Notes: generated by a model not told the origin, from the letters alone. A stretch of 64,000 nt of DNA from DATBJJ01 sp036556425 (GCA_036556425.1 DATBJJ010000120.1:16540-80539), one strand, 5' to 3'; shown: positions 52,395 to 61,523, counted from the stretch's first letter. Numbers and translations are program-made.

Positions 52395-52424
52395 TACAAT
52401 GCGGCCGTCACGCGCATTCGCGTG
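52395..52424 (+). promoter_or_regulatory. Candidate -10 element and leader hairpin of the RraA-like gene
   Basis: TACAAT (52395-52400) resembles a -10 hexamer. A 6-bp hairpin (CACGCG/CGCGTG, 52409-52414 and 52419-52424) immediately precedes the GGAGG ribosome site. No convincing -35 was found. Confidence 0.3.
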
Positions 52425-52435
52425 GGAGGCGGACC

Positions 52436-53293
52436 ATGACTGCACGATGCCGGCCGGTGTCGTTCATCTGCGCGGCTGTCGCGATCGCCGCCGCGGCGGC
52501 CGCGAGCGCGCGCGGAGCGGCGCCGCAGCAGCCCGCGGAAAAGACCATCCCCGACAGAGTCCGACTGTTCATCCCCTACAAGGACTACACGGCGGAAGAG
52601 AATCAGAAGATTCTCCAACTCTACAGGTACCTGCGCGTCGCCGATGTCTCCGACGGCATGGACGTCGTCGGCCTGCAGGACGTCGGCATCGTCGATCCCG
52701 AGATTCGCGCGTTGTGGAAGGACACCGATACGTTCGCGCACCGGGTCGTCGGCATCGCGGTGACCGCGCGCTACGTTCCGACGAACAAGCGCGAACCGAA
52801 GATGGACGACAAAACGATCGGCCGCTGGTACAGCACGATCACCACCGAAGCGTTCATGGCCGTCCTCGCGCCGGGATCGATCCTCGTGATCGACGCGATG
52901 GAGGATGGCGATACGCGAAGCATCGGCTCGTCGAACATCCAAGCGTGGCAGAAGCGCGGCATGGTTGGCCTGGTGACGAGCGGCGGCCTCGCCGACACGG
53001 ACGAGATCATCCACCAGAAAGTCCCCACCTACTTCCGCCGGCTCGCGCGCGGATTCCGTCCGGGGCGCAACGAGCTCGAATCGGTGAACCGCCCCGTGAC
53101 GATCGGCGGCGTCCTCGTGCGCCCGGGGGACGTCGTCATGGCGGACGGCGACGGTGTGATTGTCGTGCCGCGCGAACGCGCGGAGGAAGTCGCGGTTGCG
53201 GCCCTTCCCTTTCTCGACAATATCGCTCGCGAGCGCTACATCAAGGAGACCGGCAGGAATCCTTGGGCGAAGCCGAAAGGCGGCGGCGACTGA
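52436..53293 (+). CDS. Exported RraA-family (aldolase-like) protein with altered active-site motif
   Basis: 285 residues with a signal peptide of about 28. The RraA/HMG-CHA aldolase fold is clear: RVADVSDGMDVVGLQDVG, VIDAMEDGDTRSIGSSNI and the final VTIGGVLVRPGDVVMADGDG. In catalytic relatives the loop reads GxxRDxDE, where Arg and Asp bind the substrate and metal. Here it is SGGLADTDEI, so the Arg is replaced by A186 while D187 is kept. Export and the altered motif both argue against ordinary RraA (RNase E inhibitor) or aldolase function. A binding protein or a different lyase is possible. It has a strong GGAGG ribosome site, and a hairpin follows its stop. Confidence 0.78.
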   Translation: MTARCRPVSFICAAVAIAAAAAASARGAAPQQPAEKTIPDRVRLFIPYKDYTAEENQKILQLYRYLRVADVSDGMDVVGLQDVGIVDPEIRALWKDTDTFAHRVVGIAVTARYVPTNKREPKMDDKTIGRWYSTITTEAFMAVLAPGSILVIDAMEDGDTRSIGSSNIQAWQKRGMVGLVTSGGLADTDEIIHQKVPTYFRRLARGFRPGRNELESVNRPVTIGGVLVRPGDVVMADGDGVIVVPRERAEEVAVAALPFLDNIARERYIKETGRNPWAKPKGGGD

Positions 53294-53304
53294 GCGGAGT
53301 TGGC

Positions 53305-53341
53305 GTCAAGCTTGCTGATGAGGTCTTCATGCGAGCTTGAC
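53305..53341 (+). terminator. Hairpin after the RraA-like gene
   Basis: GTCAAGCTTGC (53305-53315) and GCGAGCTTGAC (53331-53341) pair at 10 of 11 positions around a 15-base loop, 12 bases after the stop at 53293. No T-run follows, and the next gene's ribosome site begins directly after it, so it may be a terminator or a leader structure. Confidence 0.4.
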
Positions 53342-53352
53342 GAGGAGGGTTT

Positions 53353-53562
53353 GTGGCAGAGGATGCCGCTACCGAGAAGGACGGGAGGAACGTGGAGAAC
53401 GAACTGGAACAGTGCGAAGAGAAAGTCGAGGAGCTCAAAGAAGAAAACGCGCAGCTTCGCGAGTCCGCGCAGGCGTTCGGGGATTTGGCGGAGCGACTCA
53501 ACCGCCAGCGCAAGGCGGCGGACGCGCGATCTCGACCTCACGAAACACCCGTGAAGCGGTGA
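53353..53562 (+). CDS. Small coiled-coil protein
   Basis: 69 residues from GTG 53353, with GAGGAGGG directly upstream. The centre is a Glu/Lys/Leu heptad helix (VENELEQCEEKVEELKEENA, then QLRESAQAFGDLAERLNRQR), a predicted parallel coiled coil of about 40 residues with a single Cys. No membrane segment or signal is present. The motif LRES.QAFG.LAERLNR recurs in short hypothetical proteins of Acidobacteriota as I recall them. Function is unknown; adaptor or oligomerisation roles are plausible. It lies between the RraA-like gene and a convergent exported protein. Confidence 0.65.
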   Translation: MAEDAATEKDGRNVENELEQCEEKVEELKEENAQLRESAQAFGDLAERLNRQRKAADARSRPHETPVKR

Positions 53563-53626
53563 CCGCGTTCGTACGCGAACTCAGCGTCAAGCTCTTCCGG
53601 CAGAGCGTTTGCTCGCCGTCTGCGCC

Positions 53627-53992
53627 TCACTCCTTCCGGCGCTTGGCGACGAGATCCGCCCGGCGCTCGCCCATCGACAGTGTGCCTTTCACCTCGTCGC
53701 CGTCGAGCGTCAACTCGAGCCGGTATTCACGGCTATTCCGCTGATTCATGGCGACGATGACGATCTTGTTTCCCTCGATGGTGCCCTTGGTGATCTCGTG
53801 CTGATCGTTCTCGTTGCCGCCGATCGAGCCCGTAATCGTCGTGTCCTTTTGTTTGAGAATCAGCAGCGCCGTATCCTCGGCCTTCGATCCGTCAGGCCTC
53901 GTTCCGCTGATCGTGCCGTCCCACTTGCCGGTGACGTCCGCCGCCGGAGCGGCGCTGAGCGACAGCGCTAACGCTGCCACTGCAAACAACAT
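53627..53992 (-). CDS. Small exported beta-rich protein
   Basis: 121 residues from ATG 53992, with AGGAGG upstream. The signal peptide (about 1-18, ALSLSAAPAAD) precedes a compact beta domain: VTGKWDGTISGTRPDGSKAE, ALLILKQKDTTITGSIGGNE, IEGNKIVIVAMNQ and LELTLDGDEVKGTLSMGERR. The alternating strand pattern recalls lipocalin-like or META-type small barrels widespread in Acidobacteriota. There are no cysteines after cleavage, no catalytic motif and no retention signal. It is divergent from the HEAT/cytochrome gene with a 106-bp gap that contains a GC hairpin in the leader of this gene. Confidence 0.75.
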   Translation of the reverse strand: MLFAVAALALSLSAAPAADVTGKWDGTISGTRPDGSKAEDTALLILKQKDTTITGSIGGNENDQHEITKGTIEGNKIVIVAMNQRNSREYRLELTLDGDEVKGTLSMGERRADLVAKRRKE

Positions 53993-54005
53993 GTGACCTC
54001 CTAGC

Positions 54006-54022
54006 CGCCCCGCGCCGGGGCG
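54006..54022 (-). promoter_or_regulatory. GC hairpin in the leader of the small exported protein
   Basis: CGCCCCG-CGC-CGGGGCG (54006-54022), a 7-bp stem, sits directly upstream of the AGGAGG site of the minus-strand gene. It may affect translation or be a protein-binding palindrome. Confidence 0.3.
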
Positions 54023-54098
54023 ATCTCACACCTGAACGTAAGAGGCGAGGCGAATGTTCCCCGTAATTCTGCTAAGGTAGCCGCGGAACGAGCCGCGC

Positions 54099-57000
54099 GT
54101 GGCCACAATCTCTCGTCGATCGTGCTGCGGGGCGATCGTCCTCGCGCTGCTCGCGCTGCAAGGCCGCGCGGCGACCGAACAGGCCATCGTCGAAACCGGT
54201 CCGCCGTACTCGCCGGCCAGAGCGCTCGACACGTTCCGCATCGCCGACGGATTTCAGATCGAGCTCTTTGCCGCCGAGCCGCTCGTGGAATCACCCGTCG
54301 CGATGGAAATCGACGAGCGCGGACGCCTCTTCGTCGTCGAGATGCCGGGCTATCCGCTCGATGTCAGCGGATCCGGCCGCGTCACGCTGCTCGCGGATAC
54401 GAATGCCGACGGAAAGCCGGACCGCCGAACGGTGTTCGCGGACGGTTTGCGGCTGCCGACCGGCGTCATGCGGTGGAAGCAAGGCGTGATCGTCACGGAT
54501 TCCCCGCAGGTCTGGTATCTCGAGGACAGCGACGGCGACGGCCGTGCCGACGTGAAGCGCGAGCTGCTCACGGGATTCGCGCTGTCCAACCCGCAGCACA
54601 CCACGAACACACCCATCTACGGGCTCGACAATTGGATCTACCTCGCGAACGAAGGCCCGGTACGCACCACACGCTATCAGGACGTGTTCGGCGATCCCGG
54701 CGCGGAGGTCCGATTTCCCGATCGTCCGAACGGTCCGCGGCTCCCGCCCGATGCCGATGGGCGGAACGTGCGCTTTCGTCCGGAGAGCGGCGAGCTGGAA
54801 ATGCTCTCCTCGAGAAGCCAGTTCGGGCAGACGTTCGATCCGTGGGGCCATCACTTCCTCGTCACGAACAGCCGTCACCTGATCCACGAGGTCATTGCGG
54901 CGCGATACCTGACGCGCAATCCTTCGCTCGTCGTACCGAGCGTCGTCGAGCAGGTGCCCGACTATCGGCAGCCGGCGGCCCTCTTCCCGATCACGCAGAA
55001 TCCGGAATTCCAACTGCTGACGGATGTCGGCGTGATGACGTCCGCCTGCGGGTTGACCTACTACCTCGCGGATCTGTTTCCGCCTGAATATCGTGCCGCG
55101 GCATTCGTGGCGGAAGGCGCGCACAATCTCGTGCACGTCGCGTCGGTCCGTGATCACGGCGCGTCGTTCCGAGCGAGGCGCATGTTCGACGGCCGCGAGT
55201 TTCTCGCGTCGACCGATGCGTGGTTCCGCCCGGTCAATTTCTATGTCGGCCCGGACGGCGCGCTGTACCTCATCGACTACTACCGAAAGATCCTCGAGCA
55301 TCCCGAATGGATGGACGATGCGACCGCGAAGTCTCAGGAGGTCTATGCGGGACGCGATCGCGGGAGAATCTATCGAATCACGCCAAAGGGTACCGCGCCG
55401 CCGTCCTGGCTCGGACGCGTGATGCTCGCCACCGCGTCGTCGACCGAGCTCGTCAGCACGCTCGCGCATCCGAACATCTGGTGGCGGCGCCACGCGCAGC
55501 GGATGCTGCTGGATCGAAGACCCGATAAGATCGCCGGCGCTCTCGCCACGGTCGCCGCATCGTCCGAGTCCGCCGTCGGCCGCGTTCACGCGCTCTGGAC
55601 GAGCGAGGGGCTCGGCGTCCTCGACAAGGAGACGTTGGGCCGCGCTCTGAAGGATGCGACGCCCGGCGTGCGCGAGAACGCGATCAGAATCGCGGAGCTG
55701 CGGCTGCCGGCGATGCCGTCGCTCGAAGCGGCGCTGGTCGGCATGGCAAAGGATCCAGATCCGAAAGTTCGCTTTCAGTTGCTGCTGACGCTGGGGAACC
55801 TGGACACCGCGCACGCTCGCGCCGCGCGGACCACGCTGCTCTTCGACAACGTCGAGGATGAATGGCTGCAGATCGCGGCGCTCTCGGCGAAGTCCGCGAA
55901 TCACGGCGCGCTATTGCGGACGGCTGTGATGCGCTTCCAGAATCACGAGACGCCCGGCGCGCGGACGCTGTTCGCGAGGCTTGGAACGATGAGCGGCGCG
56001 GCGAGCGAACCTGCTGCCGCGCGCGAGGCAGTTCGCCTTACCGCGCCGTCGCGCGGCTCATCCGCCGACTGGTGGCGTGCGGCGGTGCTCGACGGACTTG
56101 CTACGGGAATCCGCGGCGATCGACGCCGGGCGCCAGACCTCGATCCCGAGCGCGCGCTCGTTGCAACGCTGCTCTTCGAGCGGGAGCGGCCGCCGGTCCG
56201 GCGCGCCGCTCTACATCTCCTCGAGACGATCGGGCTTCCTGCGGGCCCGGCCGCCGTCGAGATCGAGGAGAAAGCAAGGCAGATCGTCGCGAATCCGTTG
56301 TCGGATGCGGACGCGTCGGCCGACGCGATCCGGCTCCTCGCGCTGCGCGGCCTCGATCGGTATCAAACCGTGCTCGTGTCGATCCTTCGGCGTCCGGAGC
56401 CGGCCGCCGTGCAGATCGCGGCCATTCGCGCGCTCGCCGAACCGAAGGGCGATGAGATCGTCGCGGGCTTCATCGATCTCTGGGACGGATGGACGCCTGC
56501 CGTTCGCGGCGAAGCCGTGCGAGCGCTCGCGCGCGAGCCGGGCCGGATCCGCGTGCTGCTCGACGCGATCGCCGCCGGGAAGATCGGCGTCAGCGAGATC
56601 GAGTGGCCGCTGCGCGTCCGCATGATGATGCTGGACGACGAGCCGCTGCGCGCGAGGGCGCGGGCGATCTTCGGTCAGCCGGCATCCGCGGCGGCGGAAG
56701 CGATCGAGAAATATCGGGCCGCCGCGACCATGACGGGCAGCGTCGACCGCGGGCGCGGCGTGTTCGCGCGCGCCTGCGCTTCCTGTCATCAATATCGCGG
56801 CGCCAACGGATCGCGGTTCGGGCCGGATCTCGGCGAGGTCCGCGGTCGGCTGCCGATCGATCTCTTGCACGACATCCTTCAGCCGAATCGATCGATCGCG
56901 GACGGCTACGAGCTCTACGCCGTGGAGCTGACCGATGGCACCAGCACGAGCGGCGTCATCAGCGGTGAAACGCCGACGTCGGTGACCTTGCGTCTGCCGG

Positions 57001-57143
57001 GCGGCAGTGAGACGACAATCGCGCGCGGCCGAATCGCGTCGATGCGCATCGCGCCGCTGTCGGCGATGCCGGACGGTCTCGGCGCATCGCTCGACCTCCA
57101 GAGCATGGCCGACCTGATCGCGTTCATCAAGGGAGGCCAATGA
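54099..57143 (+). CDS. PVC-type haem-binding protein: N-terminal membrane-bound-dehydrogenase propeller, HEAT repeats, C-terminal cytochrome c
   Basis: 1014 residues from GTG 54099 with a signal peptide of about 27. Residues 40-430 form a propeller of the membrane-bound dehydrogenase type (DGFQIELFAAEPLVESPVAM, VLLADTNADG-like turns, YGLDNWIYLANEGPVR, LYLIDYYRKI). The middle (about 440-860) is HEAT-like helical repeats. The C-terminus is a cytochrome c domain with the haem site C893-A-S-C896-H and the GPDLGEVRGRLPIDLLHDIL block typical of Planctomycetes/Verrucomicrobia proteins. It is probably a periplasmic oxidoreductase acting on sugars or alcohols. The stop overlaps the ATG of the ceramidase-like gene (ATGA), so the two are coupled. 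Confidence 0.85.
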   Translation: MATISRRSCCGAIVLALLALQGRAATEQAIVETGPPYSPARALDTFRIADGFQIELFAAEPLVESPVAMEIDERGRLFVVEMPGYPLDVSGSGRVTLLADTNADGKPDRRTVFADGLRLPTGVMRWKQGVIVTDSPQVWYLEDSDGDGRADVKRELLTGFALSNPQHTTNTPIYGLDNWIYLANEGPVRTTRYQDVFGDPGAEVRFPDRPNGPRLPPDADGRNVRFRPESGELEMLSSRSQFGQTFDPWGHHFLVTNSRHLIHEVIAARYLTRNPSLVVPSVVEQVPDYRQPAALFPITQNPEFQLLTDVGVMTSACGLTYYLADLFPPEYRAAAFVAEGAHNLVHVASVRDHGASFRARRMFDGREFLASTDAWFRPVNFYVGPDGALYLIDYYRKILEHPEWMDDATAKSQEVYAGRDRGRIYRITPKGTAPPSWLGRVMLATASSTELVSTLAHPNIWWRRHAQRMLLDRRPDKIAGALATVAASSESAVGRVHALWTSEGLGVLDKETLGRALKDATPGVRENAIRIAELRLPAMPSLEAALVGMAKDPDPKVRFQLLLTLGNLDTAHARAARTTLLFDNVEDEWLQIAALSAKSANHGALLRTAVMRFQNHETPGARTLFARLGTMSGAASEPAAAREAVRLTAPSRGSSADWWRAAVLDGLATGIRGDRRRAPDLDPERALVATLLFERERPPVRRAALHLLETIGLPAGPAAVEIEEKARQIVANPLSDADASADAIRLLALRGLDRYQTVLVSILRRPEPAAVQIAAIRALAEPKGDEIVAGFIDLWDGWTPAVRGEAVRALAREPGRIRVLLDAIAAGKIGVSEIEWPLRVRMMMLDDEPLRARARAIFGQPASAAAEAIEKYRAAATMTGSVDRGRGVFARACASCHQYRGANGSRFGPDLGEVRGRLPIDLLHDILQPNRSIADGYELYAVELTDGTSTSGVISGETPTSVTLRLPGGSETTIARGRIASMRIAPLSAMPDGLGASLDLQSMADLIAFIKGGQ

Positions 57144-58549
57144 TCGCGCCTCGGTGGTCCTCACGAGCGCTGACGGCGATCGTTCTCTGTGCGGCCGGCG
57201 CGTGCGTGACGGCCGGACCGACTCGCCCATCGGCAACTCCAGTGGTTGTCGGCGTCGCGCAGATCGACATCACGCCAGAACAATCGATCCGCCTGACTGG
57301 ATACGGCAGTCGATCGACGCCATCCGAGCGCGTCGCCGGACAACTGCGCGCGAAAGCGCTCGCATTCGGCGGGCCGCGCGAACGGCCCGCGGTGCTCATC
57401 ACGGCGGATCTGATCGGAGTACCGCGCTACATGACGGATGTAGTGGCCGGACGGCTGCGCAGAGCGGGCGTCGATCCGGACCAGCTCGCGATCAGCGCGA
57501 CGCACACCCACACCGGTCCGTCGCTGTCGAAGGTTCTGCCGTTCATCTTCAACACGCCGATGAGCGCCGACCAACAGCGCGTGGTCGATCGATACTCGGC
57601 CGATCTCGTCGACAAGCTCGAGCGCGTGGCGCTCGCTGCGCTCGCCGACAGGCGGCCATCGCGCGCCGAATGGGCCAGCGGCTCCGCGGGCTTCGCGGCA
57701 AACCGCCGCGTGATCAAGGACGGCAAGTGGGCCGGGTTCGGCGTGACACCGGACGGCGCGGTCGATCGCGATCTGCCAGTCCTTGCCGTGCGCGGCGCAG
57801 ACGGATCGCTTCGCGCGCTCCTCGTCAACTATGCGTGCCACGCGACGACGCTCGAGGGAAAAGAGAACTTCGTGCACGGCGATTGGCCGGCGGCCGCGCA
57901 GGCGCTCATCGAAGAACGGCATCCCGGCGCCGTCGCGCTCGTCGCGATCGGCACCGGGGCCGACTCGAATCCCAATCCTCGCGGCGGCGGCCTGCCCGAT
58001 GTCGATCGCCACGCGCGCGAGGTCGCCGACGAGGTCGATCGCCTGTTGAAGGGAACGATGAAGGCGATCGGCGCGCCGCCCCGCGGACGACTGCGGTCGA
58101 TCGCGCTCCCGCTCGCGCCGATCCCGTCGCGCGCGGATTGGGAGGCGCAGGCGAAGCAGAAAGGCCCGGCCGGATTCTTCGCGCGATCCATCCTCGATCG
58201 AATCGATCGCGGCGAGCAGATAGCGACGAGCGCCCAGTACCCCGTCCAGACATGGACGTTCGGCAGCGATCTCGCGATGGTGTTTCTTGGAGGCGAGGTC
58301 GTCGCCGACTACGGGCTGCGGCTGAAGCGCGAGCTGGATTCCACGCGGCTGTGGGTGAACGCGTACTCGAACGACGTCGCGTTCTACGTCGCGTCGAAGC
58401 GCTTGATCCCTGAAGGGGGCTACGAAGTGGCGGGCTCGATGATCTACTACGGGCAGCCGTCGAGATTGGGCGACGAGACCGAGGATTTGATCGTGCGAAC
58501 GGTTCGTGAGCTTCTCCCCGCAGGTTTCAGAACGCGGGGCGGAACGTAA
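57140..58549 (+). CDS. Neutral/alkaline ceramidase-like protein
   Basis: 469 residues. A signal peptide ends in a possible lipobox (AAGAC, Cys 22), which suggests a lipoprotein. The domain begins VVVGVAQIDITPEQSIRLTG, the family hallmark. The predicted zinc site lies in LAISATHTHTGPSLSK (HxH), VNYACHATTLEGKENFVHGD and the Glu/Tyr-containing EVVADYGLRLKREL. In characterised members this domain cleaves the amide of ceramide. Many environmental homologues, including short ones without the C-terminal Ig domain like this protein, may act on other N-acyl or amide substrates. It is translationally coupled to the HEAT/cytochrome gene and overlaps the convergent peptidase-propeller gene by 23 bp. Confidence 0.85.
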   Translation: MIAPRWSSRALTAIVLCAAGACVTAGPTRPSATPVVVGVAQIDITPEQSIRLTGYGSRSTPSERVAGQLRAKALAFGGPRERPAVLITADLIGVPRYMTDVVAGRLRRAGVDPDQLAISATHTHTGPSLSKVLPFIFNTPMSADQQRVVDRYSADLVDKLERVALAALADRRPSRAEWASGSAGFAANRRVIKDGKWAGFGVTPDGAVDRDLPVLAVRGADGSLRALLVNYACHATTLEGKENFVHGDWPAAAQALIEERHPGAVALVAIGTGADSNPNPRGGGLPDVDRHAREVADEVDRLLKGTMKAIGAPPRGRLRSIALPLAPIPSRADWEAQAKQKGPAGFFARSILDRIDRGEQIATSAQYPVQTWTFGSDLAMVFLGGEVVADYGLRLKRELDSTRLWVNAYSNDVAFYVASKRLIPEGGYEVAGSMIYYGQPSRLGDETEDLIVRTVRELLPAGFRTRGGT

Positions 58550-61523
58550 TCCCGAACGACCATCCAACCGCCGGCGGATCGGTCGCGCGAACCGCCGCCC
58601 ATTCGAGCGGCAGCCCGAGCGCATTCACGCGCACGCCAATCCCGAAGCTGCGTACGAGACGCCGCTCGCTTCCCGCGGTCGAGAATTCCGGCGCGCGCGA
58701 CCAGACGAGCCCGCCGTCCGCGAAGATGAATCCTTCGGCCGGCACCGGACCGTAGCGAAGATCGCGCGATCTGACGCCGAGGATCGGCGCACGGACTTCC
58801 AGGTTTCCAACGACGAGCCTGCTGCCGAGCAACTCGTCGTAGCCCGCGCACGCGCCTTCGGCGTTCTGCTGGCACTTGATCGATCCCCACCCGTATCCGT
58901 GCAGGAAGTAGCGCGATCCGAGAAACGACGGCAGCACGCGCACGTCGTCCGCATCACGCCCGTACTGACCGAGGTGCACGAGGCGCATCGCCACCGTGTA
59001 CGGTTTGATCGGCATCAGATACCGCCGGTGATCCAGCAGCACGCGAGTCGCCGAGAGCTCTCCAAACGTCGTCGCAACTTCGATGCGGGATCGTCCTCCG
59101 AGGATCGGCCCCGTCGGTCCGAAGACGGACGTGTCGCGAACGTACGCGGCGCTTGCTTCTCCGGCGGTCGTCGGCGCGCCGGCGTCGCCGTCGGTCATCG
59201 TCCGGCTCAGAATGCGGCCGTTCGTCATCGATCGGACGACCGCGCTCACGGTTCGCCGATACGCGCTGTATCGCGCGCCCGCTTCCAGCTCGATGCGCTG
59301 CGCGCGATCGAAGGGATACGCGACGAGGGCGGCCATTCGAACCTGCGTGCGCTCGAAGTAGTGCGTCTCGCGCGTGAACGACGGCGTGGACTCCTCCGCG
59401 CTCGACCAGATTCGCGGAAGGCGCCGGAGCGACGGCTGCACTTCGCCAATGGCGCCCCAGTTCCAGCGGTGCTCGCGGTTCAGGAACTGCACACGCATCG
59501 CGAGATCGCGCATGCGATTGCCGCCCTGCGCAAAGACCGCCACTTTCCGCTCGCCGAGAAGATCGCTGAACAGGAACGAGCCGCCGCCTTGGATGTACGT
59601 TCCAAACGGTCCACCGCCGGAACTGATGTACGGCGTTCCGACCGCTTCGAGAAAAAACTTCGGCACGTACGGCCGCGCCTGATACGCAGAGCTCAGCGGA
59701 AGGCCGGTGATGTCGTCGGACAGGACCTGCGCGACGACGCTCTCGGTTCGCTCGGTCGGGGAAAGCGCCGTGACGTCCGCCGGCGGCGCATCGGTGCGAG
59801 CGGTCCCCGCGAGCGCGGCGCCGCGCAGAATCTCGATGTCGTATCGGCCCTTGCGGAACATGCTGAACGCAAGGACCGGCGCGCTCCTGGCCACCGACAG
59901 CGCCGGACTCGTCGGCGTCAAACCTCCTACGGCGCCGTCCGTCGTCGTGACCTGATACACGCGCTTCGAGTCGAGATCGATCCGGTGGACGTTGCTGACG
60001 CCGCCAGGGTCGGCGAGGAAGTAGACGCCGGTTCCGTCCGCTGACCACTGGGGATTGAAGTGCGCGGCGGTCTCGATCGCAGGCAGCCGCTCGATCGCGC
60101 CCGAGCGCACGTCCGCGAGCGCGAGCTCGGTCGGCCCGAAGCGCAGCGTGGTCAAATCCGTCGAGTAGCGATCCGTGATGAACGCGAGGCGGCGGCCGTC
60201 CGGCGACCATTCTGGATGCAAGTCCGAGTACGGATCGTTCGTGATCGCTCGCAGCGAGCGGCTCGCGAGATCGTAGACGTAGAGGTCGGTCAAGCCGCCC
60301 TCGAGCGCGGCAAACGCGATCGCGCGGCCGTCGGGCGACCACGCCGGCGTCAGGATCTGTCCGAACTGCGGCAGCGTGATGACGCGCTCCCGCTGTTCGC
60401 CCGTCATGTCGAGGATCACGAGCGCCGGCTCTCCTCTCTGGATCGCGGCGAACACGAACTGCGTGCCTTCGGGGCTCCACGATCCGGCGGATCGAATCGC
60501 TTGAAGGCTCTCGAACCGAACGGACGCGGCCGTGCTTGCGAGCTTGCGCGTAATCGCGCCGGTCGAGGTGTCGGCGAGAAAGAGATCAAGGGAGACGCGA
60601 TCCTTCTCGGAGAAGAAAACCGCGCGGCTGCCGTCGGGACTGATCGACGGTCCGAGATACAGCCGTGCTGTCGATTTCGCCGAAAAGCGCGCCGATGCCG
60701 TCTGCGTATCCGGCGCTGGTCGTTCGACGCGATGCCGTTCGTACGCCGTCTTGCGCCAGTCGGCGAACAAATCGTCGAGCTCGACGCCCGTCACCGATTT
60801 GATCCGGCGCTCCACTGAACCGTCTTCCTTGGCTTTCAGGATCGCGGGGATCACGCGATCGCCGAATCGTCCGGCGATGTACGCCCAAAACGCGTGGCCG
60901 TACCGGTATGGAGAGAACTTTCGCGAGGCGTCCTGCTGCCGCTTCGGCAGCAGATCGTACGCGACCGCATCGCGGAGCCACAGCGCGGTCTCGCCGTCCG
61001 ACGCCCCGAGAGACAGATACTGCGCGAGCCCTTCGACCGCCCACAACGGCCATGCGAGACCGCCGCGGTAGCGGCGCGCGATGTCGAATTGAAACGCGTG
61101 CGTCAGCTCGTGGCCGAGGATGCGATCCGTTTCCGACAGTGTCGGCGCGAACGGCATGACGATCCTGCGCCTCGCCGATTCGGTCACGCCGCCCACGCCC
61201 TCGCCGAGGAAGCCGCCGACGACGTTGGTCTGCGCGAATTCCGGCTGGCTGCCGTAAAGGATCAGCGGCTGCCGGCCCTCGAGGGTGTGCTCGAGCACGC
61301 GCGACAGCCTGGCGTACCACCGCTCCGCGAGCCGCGAGACGATGCGCGCGCCGGCTTCCTCGCGAGCGTAGTGGTAAACGGCGAAGTGCTCCGTCTCGAA
61401 GACTTTGAAATCGAAGTCGACGTATTCGACTTTGTTCTTTCCAAAGTGCTGCGCGCCGGCCGGTCGCGCGAACGCGACCGCGGCCACGCACACGGCGAGC
61501 AACTTCGCCACGCGTGATGGCAT
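58527..61523 (-). CDS. Metallopeptidase-like / PD40 propeller / outer-membrane barrel protein
   Basis: 998 residues from ATG 61523 with a signal peptide ending near residue 24 (RPAGAQ). An MA-clan metallopeptidase domain comes first, with HELTH at 138-142 and E164 in WAVEGLAQYL as expected third ligand. It continues into a TolB-like PD40 propeller (SPDGSRAVFFSEKD, AWSPDGRAIAFAALEGG, EWSPDGRRLAFITDRY, QWSADGTGVYFLADPG). A final 300 residues of amphipathic strands end in FGITFRPAF, an outer-membrane barrel. Recognised relatives in Gemmatimonadota and Acidobacteriota are annotated only as surface proteins or peptidases. A BAM-inserted surface protease is a reasonable reading. It overlaps the ceramidase-like gene tail-to-tail. 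Confidence 0.8.
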   Translation of the reverse strand: MPSRVAKLLAVCVAAVAFARPAGAQHFGKNKVEYVDFDFKVFETEHFAVYHYAREEAGARIVSRLAERWYARLSRVLEHTLEGRQPLILYGSQPEFAQTNVVGGFLGEGVGGVTESARRRIVMPFAPTLSETDRILGHELTHAFQFDIARRYRGGLAWPLWAVEGLAQYLSLGASDGETALWLRDAVAYDLLPKRQQDASRKFSPYRYGHAFWAYIAGRFGDRVIPAILKAKEDGSVERRIKSVTGVELDDLFADWRKTAYERHRVERPAPDTQTASARFSAKSTARLYLGPSISPDGSRAVFFSEKDRVSLDLFLADTSTGAITRKLASTAASVRFESLQAIRSAGSWSPEGTQFVFAAIQRGEPALVILDMTGEQRERVITLPQFGQILTPAWSPDGRAIAFAALEGGLTDLYVYDLASRSLRAITNDPYSDLHPEWSPDGRRLAFITDRYSTDLTTLRFGPTELALADVRSGAIERLPAIETAAHFNPQWSADGTGVYFLADPGGVSNVHRIDLDSKRVYQVTTTDGAVGGLTPTSPALSVARSAPVLAFSMFRKGRYDIEILRGAALAGTARTDAPPADVTALSPTERTESVVAQVLSDDITGLPLSSAYQARPYVPKFFLEAVGTPYISSGGGPFGTYIQGGGSFLFSDLLGERKVAVFAQGGNRMRDLAMRVQFLNREHRWNWGAIGEVQPSLRRLPRIWSSAEESTPSFTRETHYFERTQVRMAALVAYPFDRAQRIELEAGARYSAYRRTVSAVVRSMTNGRILSRTMTDGDAGAPTTAGEASAAYVRDTSVFGPTGPILGGRSRIEVATTFGELSATRVLLDHRRYLMPIKPYTVAMRLVHLGQYGRDADDVRVLPSFLGSRYFLHGYGWGSIKCQQNAEGACAGYDELLGSRLVVGNLEVRAPILGVRSRDLRYGPVPAEGFIFADGGLVWSRAPEFSTAGSERRLVRSFGIGVRVNALGLPLEWAAVRATDPPAVGWSFGITFRPAF

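Noticed and set aside
54070..54090. CTAAGGTAGC-like string resembling the 23S rRNA homing-endonuclease region
   Set aside because: Only about 10 bases match and no surrounding rRNA sequence or structure is present.
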